From the NCBI GenBank assembly GCA_004554255.1, contig SFNC01000030.1:1-19549 (forward strand): DNA of 19,549 bases, in the 5' to 3' direction. This document shows positions 15,498 to 19,549 of the stretch, one piece after another. Each line of letters starts with the position of its first letter. Position 1 is the first letter of the stretch. Source of the stretch: Bacteroidales bacterium (lineage in GTDB: Bacteria; Bacteroidota; Bacteroidia; Bacteroidales; Muribaculaceae). The translations under genes and the position numbers were made by a program. A model generated the notes under the pieces. That model was not told where the DNA came from. It was given only the letters and a program-made list of their open reading frames with translations, and ran no database searches.

Positions 15498-17525
15498 ATG
15501 GCAGATCTTAAAAACTTAGAGGGTATGATTGACTCTACCCCCATTATGAAAGACTACGCTGACATTGAAAAGTCTTCACTTCCTGAGTATCAGATTGACT
15601 CAAAAATTCCCGAAGGTCCCGTCGCTGAGAAATGGACAAACTATAAGGCCCACCAGAAACTGGTGAACCCCGCCAACAAACGCCACCTGGACATAATCGT
15701 CGTAGGTACCGGCCTGGCCGGCGCATCAGCCGCCTCCACTCTTGGCGAAATGGGCTTCAACGTTAAAAACTTCTGCATCCAGGACAGCCCCCGCCGCGCC
15801 CACTCAATCGCCGCGCAGGGCGGTATCAACGCAGCCAAGAACTACCAGAACGACGGCGACTCCGTCTATCGCCTCTTCTATGATACCGTAAAAGGCGGTG
15901 ACTTCCGCTCCCGCGAAGCCAACGTTTACCGTCTGGCCGAGGTATCCAACAACATCATCGACCAGTGCGTGGCACAGGGCGTTCCCTTCGCCCGCGAATA
16001 CGGCGGCCTGCTCGCCAACCGCTCGTTCGGCGGCGCTCAGGTATCACGTACATTTTACGCCAAAGGCCAGACCGGCCAGCAGCTGCTGCTGGGCGCATAC
16101 TCGTCGCTGAACCGTCAGATTCAGAAAGGCACCGTAAAGAGCTACAACCGCCGCGAGATGCTGGACATCGTTATCATTGACGGTCGCGCACGCGGTATCA
16201 TCGTCCGCAACCTCATCACCGGTAAGCTGGAGCGCTACGCCGCCCACGCTGTGGTTCTCGCCACCGGCGGTTACGGCCGCGCTTTCTTCCTGAGCACCAA
16301 CGCCATGGGCTGCAACGGCTCGGCTGCCATCCAGGCCTTCAAGAAAGGCGCATACCTGGCAAACCTCGCCTTCACACAGATTCACCCCACCTGCATCCCC
16401 GTGCACGGCGAAGACCAGTCCAAACTCACCCTCATGTCAGAGTCGCTCCGTAACGACGGCCGCATCTGGGTTCCCAAAAAGAAAGAAGACGCCGAAGCCA
16501 TCCGCGCCGGCAAACTCAAACCCACTGATATCCCCGACGAAGACCGCGACTTCTATCTGGAGCGCCGCTATCCCGCATTCGGTAACCTCTGCCCCCGCGA
16601 CATCGCCAGCCGCGCTGCCAAGGAGCGCTGCGACGCCGGCTACGGCGTAGGTACCGGTAACGCCGTTTACCTCGACTTCAAATACGCCATCGAGCGCCTC
16701 GGCGAGGACGTGGTACGCGACCGCTACGGCAACCTCTTCGACATGTACCAGATGATCTCGGACGACGACCCCTACAAGACTCCCATGATGATCTTCCCCG
16801 CATCACACTACACCATGGGCGGTATCTGGGTTGACTACGAGCTGCAGACTTCAGTGAAGGGCCTCTTCGCCATCGGCGAGTGCAACTTCTCGGACCACGG
16901 TGCAAACCGCCTCGGTGCCTCGGCACTGATGCAGGGTCTCGCCGACGGTTACTTCGTGCTCCCCTTCACCATGCAGAACTACCTCAGCGACCAGATCAAG
17001 GTGCCTTGCCCCTCTACGGACGCCGACGAGTTCGCTTACGCCGAACAGGCCGTACGCGACCGCATCCAGAAACTCATGGACATCAAGGGAACCAAGAGCC
17101 CCGACGAAATCCACAAACGTCTCGGACACGTTATGTGGGACCTGGTAGGTATGGGCCGCACTCTCCAGAGCCTCGTCAAAGCTATTGACGAAATTGAGGA
17201 AGTGCGCAAGGAATTCTACTCAGACCTCCGCATCGTCGGCGAGGCCGAGGACCTGAACACCGAGCTCGAAAAAGCTCTCCGCCTCGAGGACTTCCTCGTT
17301 ATCGCGAAGATGATGGCTATCGACGCCCTCAACCGCAACGAAAGCTGCGGCGCTCACTTCCGCGAGGAATACCAGACCAAAGACGGCGAGGCCGCTCGTA
17401 ACGACAAGGACTACATGTACGTTAGCTGCTGGAAGTACACCGGCGACAACGAAAAGCCCGTCCTTCTCAAAGAACCCCTCAAGTACGAGAGCATTCAGGT
17501 TCAGACCCGTAACTATAAATCATAA
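15498..17525 (+). CDS. sdhA: Succinate dehydrogenase/fumarate reductase flavoprotein subunit
   Basis: This 675-residue subunit holds covalent FAD and interconverts succinate and fumarate on the cytoplasmic face. The Rossmann motif GTGLAG is at 70-75. The covalent-flavin histidine is His102 in RRAHSIAAQGGINAAKN. The substrate region has IHPTCIPVHG and SESLRNDGRIW, and the C-terminal FAD segment has SHYTMGGIWVDYE and GANRLGASALMQG. In gut Bacteroidales the complex mainly runs as a fumarate reductase that produces succinate, so frdA is an equally fair name. About 30 residues precede the conserved DSKIPEGP segment, where the relatives I remember nearly begin. I keep the ATG at 15498 because it sits 12 bases after sdhC, but ATGs at 15525 and 15546 are possible. 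sdhB follows 24 bases later. Confidence 0.97.
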   Translation: MADLKNLEGMIDSTPIMKDYADIEKSSLPEYQIDSKIPEGPVAEKWTNYKAHQKLVNPANKRHLDIIVVGTGLAGASAASTLGEMGFNVKNFCIQDSPRRAHSIAAQGGINAAKNYQNDGDSVYRLFYDTVKGGDFRSREANVYRLAEVSNNIIDQCVAQGVPFAREYGGLLANRSFGGAQVSRTFYAKGQTGQQLLLGAYSSLNRQIQKGTVKSYNRREMLDIVIIDGRARGIIVRNLITGKLERYAAHAVVLATGGYGRAFFLSTNAMGCNGSAAIQAFKKGAYLANLAFTQIHPTCIPVHGEDQSKLTLMSESLRNDGRIWVPKKKEDAEAIRAGKLKPTDIPDEDRDFYLERRYPAFGNLCPRDIASRAAKERCDAGYGVGTGNAVYLDFKYAIERLGEDVVRDRYGNLFDMYQMISDDDPYKTPMMIFPASHYTMGGIWVDYELQTSVKGLFAIGECNFSDHGANRLGASALMQGLADGYFVLPFTMQNYLSDQIKVPCPSTDADEFAYAEQAVRDRIQKLMDIKGTKSPDEIHKRLGHVMWDLVGMGRTLQSLVKAIDEIEEVRKEFYSDLRIVGEAEDLNTELEKALRLEDFLVIAKMMAIDALNRNESCGAHFREEYQTKDGEAARNDKDYMYVSCWKYTGDNEKPVLLKEPLKYESIQVQTRNYKS

Positions 17526-17549
17526 TCGTCCATCTCAAAAAAGACCAAA

Positions 17550-18305
17550 ATGGAAAAAAACATCAGCGTAAATCTGAAAATCTGGCGTCAACGCGGTCCC
17601 AAAGAGAAAGGACAGTTCGTCAGCTACCACCTCGACAATGTATCCACCGGTTCATCATTCCTGGAAATGCTGGACATGCTCAACCAGCAGCTGGTAGAGA
17701 ACGGCCAGGAGCCTGTGGTATTCGATAACGACTGCCGCGAAGGTATCTGCGGCATGTGCTCGCTCTACATCAACGGCCACCCCCACGGCCCCGTGCAGGG
17801 TATCACCACCTGCCAGCTGCACATGCGCAAATTCAACGACGGCGACACCATCACCATCGAGCCCTGGCGCTCTGCGGCATTCCCCGTTATCCGCGACCTC
17901 GCGGTAAACCGTAATGCCTTCGACCAGATCCAGCAGGCCGGCGGTTATGTATCGTTCAACTGCGGCGGTGCCCCCGACGCAAACTCCACCCCCATCTCCA
18001 AGGCCATCGCCGACGAGGCTATGGACTCGGCCACCTGCATCGGTTGCGGCGCATGTGTCGCTGCCTGCAAAAACGGCTCGGCTATGCTCTTTGTATCTGC
18101 AAAGGTCAGCCAGTTCGCACTGCTCCCCCAGGGTAAAGTGGAGCGCAAACGCCGTGCCCGCGCCATGGTAGCCAAGATGGACGAGCTGGGATTCGGTAAC
18201 TGCACCAACACCGGTGCTTGCGCAGCAGAGTGCCCCAAAAACATCTCGCTGAGCAATATCGCCCGCCTCAACCGCGAGTTCATCAACGCAAAATGCTCGG
18301 AATAA
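17550..18305 (+). CDS. sdhB: Succinate dehydrogenase/fumarate reductase iron-sulfur subunit
   Basis: This 251-residue electron-transfer subunit links the flavoprotein to the heme anchor. The [2Fe-2S] ligands are Cys62, 67, 70 and 88 in CREGICGMC and TTCQ. The second motif CIGCGACVAAC gives Cys163, 166, 169 and 173, and the third CTNTGACAAECP gives Cys218, 224 and 228. By the family pattern these share a [4Fe-4S] and a [3Fe-4S] cluster. All ligands are present and the length is normal. It is the last gene of the sdhCAB operon and is followed 17 bases later by a strong terminator. Confidence 0.97.
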   Translation: MEKNISVNLKIWRQRGPKEKGQFVSYHLDNVSTGSSFLEMLDMLNQQLVENGQEPVVFDNDCREGICGMCSLYINGHPHGPVQGITTCQLHMRKFNDGDTITIEPWRSAAFPVIRDLAVNRNAFDQIQQAGGYVSFNCGGAPDANSTPISKAIADEAMDSATCIGCGACVAACKNGSAMLFVSAKVSQFALLPQGKVERKRRARAMVAKMDELGFGNCTNTGACAAECPKNISLSNIARLNREFINAKCSE

Positions 18306-18322
18306 TCCCATTCCCCCGCAAT

Positions 18323-18351
18323 AAAAAAGGCGCCAAACGGCGCCTTTTTTT
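18323..18351 (+). terminator. Intrinsic terminator of the sdhCAB operon
   Basis: An AAAAAAGGCGCC arm pairs with GGCGCCTTTTTT around a four-base loop (aaac at 18335-18338) and ends in seven T residues. The symmetrical A and T runs would also allow action on the minus strand. Confidence 0.93.
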
Positions 18352-18401
18352 ATTGTCCATATTTGCCTGAAAGAACAGGAGGGCATATCATAATTGCCCG
18401 G

Positions 18402-18428
18402 TGCTGACGATGCTGATGATGCTGAGGC
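18402..18428. repeat. Three 9-bp tandem units between terminators
   Basis: Units TGCTGACGA, TGCTGATGA and TGCTGAGGC stand in a row in the non-coding gap between the sdh terminator and the tRNA-Arg terminator. This is a short, imperfect repeat with no obvious role. Confidence 0.5.
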
Positions 18429-18446
18429 GCCCTCTCCGCCGGATGG

Positions 18447-18481
18447 AAAAACGGCGGCGTGCCGTTTCCGACACACCGCCG
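18447..18481 (-). terminator. Intrinsic terminator of the tRNA-Arg gene
   Basis: On the minus strand a 13-bp stem (18481-18469 with 18464-18452, two G-T wobbles) is closed by a GAAA tetraloop and followed by five T residues. It starts 12 bases past the tRNA 3' end. Confidence 0.88.
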
Positions 18482-18492
18482 CTGCGTTAGGG

Positions 18493-18566
18493 TGATTCGG
18501 CTGGGACTCAAACCCAGGACCCGCAGCTTAGAAGGCTGCTGCTCTATTCAGCTGAGCTACCGAACC
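18493..18566 (-). tRNA. tRNA-Arg (anticodon UCU)
   Basis: A 74-base cloverleaf reads on the minus strand from GGTTCGG. The acceptor stem pairs 7 bp with CCGAATC (one G-T). The D arm contains GCTCAGCTGAATAGAGC. The anticodon stem GCAGC/GCTGC encloses the loop CTTCTAA, giving TCT. The T arm is CTGGG TTTGAGT CCCAG. The discriminator is A and the CCA tail is not fully encoded. Confidence 0.96.
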
Positions 18567-18582
18567 ATCGCATTTTTGCACC

Positions 18583-18591
18583 GCAAAGTTA
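18583..18591 (-). promoter_or_regulatory. Predicted -7 element for tRNA-Arg
   Basis: On the minus strand TAACTTTGC lies 16 bases upstream of the tRNA 5' end. The nearest TTG upstream is 25 bases away, so the -33 element is weak. The match in the -7 box is perfect. Confidence 0.6.
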
Positions 18592-18709
18592 ATACTTTTT
18601 TTCGGGACAGCGAAAACAAATCAGCACTGTTAAAGCCCCATAAGGCCGCATTACGGTTAAATATTGTTAATTACGACGCAAAAAAAACATACTTCTCAAA
18701 AAATTGCAG

Positions 18710-18717
18710 TACTTTTG
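18710..18717 (+). promoter_or_regulatory. Candidate -7 element for the SemiSWEET gene
   Basis: TACTTTTG fits TAnnTTTG, about 100 bases before the start codon. No TTG is found 20 bases upstream, so this is a weak call. Confidence 0.35.
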
Positions 18718-18760
18718 GACACTTTTTTCCAAATTTCCAAAATATCCGGACCATACCTGA

Positions 18761-18776
18761 ATTACGGTAAGCACTT
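18761..18776 (+). repeat. 16-bp direct repeat, upstream copy
   Basis: ATTACGGTAAGCACTT here is identical to 19156-19171, so the two copies flank the SemiSWEET gene 395 bp apart. The upstream copy lies in the leader hairpin; the downstream one forms the left arm of the terminator. Confidence 0.75.
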
Positions 18777-18782
18777 TTACCG
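18765..18782 (+). promoter_or_regulatory. Small hairpin in the SemiSWEET leader
   Basis: A perfect 6-bp stem CGGTAA/TTACCG encloses a six-base loop, 33 bases before the start codon. It contains most of a 16-base sequence that recurs downstream of the gene (19156-19171). A regulatory role is possible but not shown. Confidence 0.4.
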
Positions 18783-18812
18783 CGAAAATTATTTAACTTA
18801 ACAATATAATAC

Positions 18813-18884
18813 AACATGAATGAACCTATTTGGGCTGAGATCTTCGACAACATGAACGAATTACCCTGGGCTGATATCTTCGGA
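18813..18884 (+). repeat. Imperfect 36-bp tandem duplication covering the SemiSWEET start
   Basis: Units 18813-18848 and 18849-18884 match at 26 of 36 positions and stay in frame. Each begins AACATGAA, so each carries an ATG. The encoded peptides are MNEPIWAEIFDN and MNELPWADIFGW. Confidence 0.65.
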
Positions 18885-19139
18885 TGGGCAGCCTCTATTT
18901 GTATGATTTTCGGCTATTTGCCGCAGGCAATTGTAACCATACGCACCCGCGACACCGACGGCATCGCCATGCCCACATTCATCATGATGGGCCTCGGCTC
19001 GCTTTTTTTTGTGCTCATGGGCTTACTCGTGGCAAACTGGCCGCTGGCCGTGACAAACATCATCACCCTGGTGTGCTCTTTGATTATCGTTGTAATCAAA
19101 ATCAACAACGACCTGAAAAAGAAAAAAGGCCTCAGATAA
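18816..19139 (+). CDS. SemiSWEET family sugar transporter (PQ-loop, MtN3-like)
   Basis: This 107-residue protein has three membrane helices (about 21-40, 52-72 and 76-95) and the diagnostic PQ motif at 36-37 in GYLPQAIVTIRTRDTDG. SemiSWEETs form dimers that let small sugars cross the inner membrane by facilitated diffusion. The lysine-rich end (KKKKGLR) is cytoplasmic by the positive-inside rule. The length is slightly above the usual 85-100 because the first 24 residues consist of two related 12-residue units, the product of a tandem duplication that copied the start codon. ATGs at 18816 and 18852 are both possible starts; I give the longer one. The gene stands alone between a leader hairpin and its own terminator. 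Confidence 0.9.
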   Translation: MNEPIWAEIFDNMNELPWADIFGWAASICMIFGYLPQAIVTIRTRDTDGIAMPTFIMMGLGSLFFVLMGLLVANWPLAVTNIITLVCSLIIVVIKINNDLKKKKGLR

Positions 19140-19155
19140 AAAAACCGGCTGAAAA

Positions 19156-19171
19156 ATTACGGTAAGCACTT
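19156..19171 (+). repeat. 16-bp direct repeat, downstream copy
   Basis: This is an exact copy of 18761-18776, overlapping the left arm of the SemiSWEET terminator. Confidence 0.75.
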
Positions 19172-19202
19172 GCCGAAAAGGGCAATGCTTACTGTTTTTT
19201 TT
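19162..19202 (+). terminator. Intrinsic terminator of the SemiSWEET gene
   Basis: GTAAGCA and TTGCC (19163-19174, one bulged C) pair with GGCAATGCTTAC (19181-19192) around GAAAAG, and eight T residues follow. It begins about 22 bases after the stop codon. Confidence 0.85.
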
Positions 19203-19296
19203 CTTTAAACACCATTCCCGGATATTGGGGAAGAGTGTCTTACGCCGTAAAAACGCACTGTGCCGATAATTTTTGCAACTTTTTTAGGCGAAAAAT

Positions 19297-19328
19297 TTGC
19301 ACAGACCAAAAAAAAGCATTAACTTTGC
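19297..19328 (+). promoter_or_regulatory. Predicted tRNA-Asn promoter
   Basis: TTG at 19297-19299 (within TTTG), 20 bases, then TAACTTTGC at 19320-19328 is an exact match to the promoter form. The start would fall near 19335, about 45 bases before the tRNA. Confidence 0.78.
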
Positions 19329-19379
19329 ATCGCTTTTCCCGGAGAAAAGCCGCGGAAGCCAAAGGGTACCGTGAATTAC

Positions 19380-19453
19380 GCTTCAATAGCTCAGTCGGTT
19401 AGAGCATCTGACTGTTAATCAGAGGGTCGTTGGTTCGAGTCCATCTTGAAGCG
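19380..19453 (+). tRNA. tRNA-Asn (anticodon GUU)
   Basis: A 74-base cloverleaf has the acceptor GCTTCAA paired perfectly with TTGAAGC and discriminator G, as expected for Asn. The D arm is GCTC/GAGC. The anticodon stem TCTGA/TCAGA encloses CTGTTAA, giving GTT. The T arm GTTGG TTCGAGT CCATC contains one U-U mismatch (positions 50-64). CCA is not encoded. Confidence 0.96.
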
Positions 19454-19454
19454 C

Positions 19455-19482
19455 AAAAAGTCCGCATTCGCGGACTTTTTTT
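19455..19482 (+). terminator. Intrinsic terminator of tRNA-Asn
   Basis: AAAAAGTCCGC (19455-19465) pairs perfectly with GCGGACTTTTT (19470-19480) around the loop ATTC and ends in seven T residues, directly after the tRNA. Confidence 0.93.
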
Positions 19483-19549
19483 GTGTCCGGCCTCCCGAGT
19501 ACAGATTAGAAACTGCAAACTCCTTAAAACTTCACAACGGCCGTTTAAC

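Noticed and set aside
17655..18476. 273-codon open frame on the minus strand opposite sdhB
   Set aside because: It lies opposite the iron-sulfur subunit, crosses the sdh terminator and has no family resemblance.
18459..18770. 103-codon plus-strand frame over the tRNA-Arg gene
   Set aside because: It runs through a terminator and a tRNA on the other strand, so coding is very unlikely.
1..19549. CRISPR array, prophage, insertion sequence or toxin-antitoxin system
   Set aside because: No regular spaced repeats, transposase, integrase, phage or toxin-like genes were seen on either strand.

Overview
The window looks like chromosomal DNA of a Bacteroidota bacterium, most likely order Bacteroidales and perhaps a Muribaculaceae-type gut commensal. 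Several things point there: upstream regions carry the Bacteroidetes promoter form TTG-N20-TAnnTTTGC, start codons have AT-rich leaders without Shine-Dalgarno sequences, SecD and SecF are fused, and lineage-typical families are present (glycosyltransferase family 117/DUF2723, DUF4919-like, M56 peptidase with a TonB-like tail). The family-level assignment is inference from coding style and moderately high GC, not proof.

Layout. Positions 1-300 hold no convincing gene but carry one copy of a dispersed repeat. On the minus strand lie secDF (367-3294) and, transcribed toward it but separated by a terminator, a BlaI-type repressor with its M56 membrane metallopeptidase (3614-5562). The repressor promoter carries two identical-arm dyads that look like autoregulatory operators. 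On the plus strand, 5831-7032 holds a two-gene unit: a small membrane protein and a secreted DUF4919-like protein, overlapping by ATGA and ending in a 21-bp-stem terminator. A convergent DEAD-box RNA helicase (7157-8482, minus) ends inside a second, inverted copy of the dispersed repeat, which forms a terminator-like hairpin over its stop codon.

From 8741 to 14231 a plus-strand, operon-like trio encodes a very large GT117 membrane glycosyltransferase, a NodB-type polysaccharide deacetylase and the queuosine enzyme QueG. After a good promoter comes the sdhCAB/frdCAB operon (14406-18305) for membrane-bound succinate dehydrogenase/menaquinol:fumarate reductase, ending in a strong terminator. The right end holds tRNA-Arg(UCU) on the minus strand, a SemiSWEET sugar transporter, and tRNA-Asn(GUU).

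Most of this is ordinary housekeeping sequence, and I do not see a clear new defence, mobile or biosynthetic system. The points most worth a second look are: a roughly 125-residue C-terminal extension on the cytochrome b subunit SdhC; the dispersed inverted repeat that doubles as a terminator; the operator arrangement of the BlaI/M56 pair and the receptor-plug-like tail of the peptidase; and an imperfect 36-bp tandem duplication that copies the start-codon region of the SemiSWEET gene.
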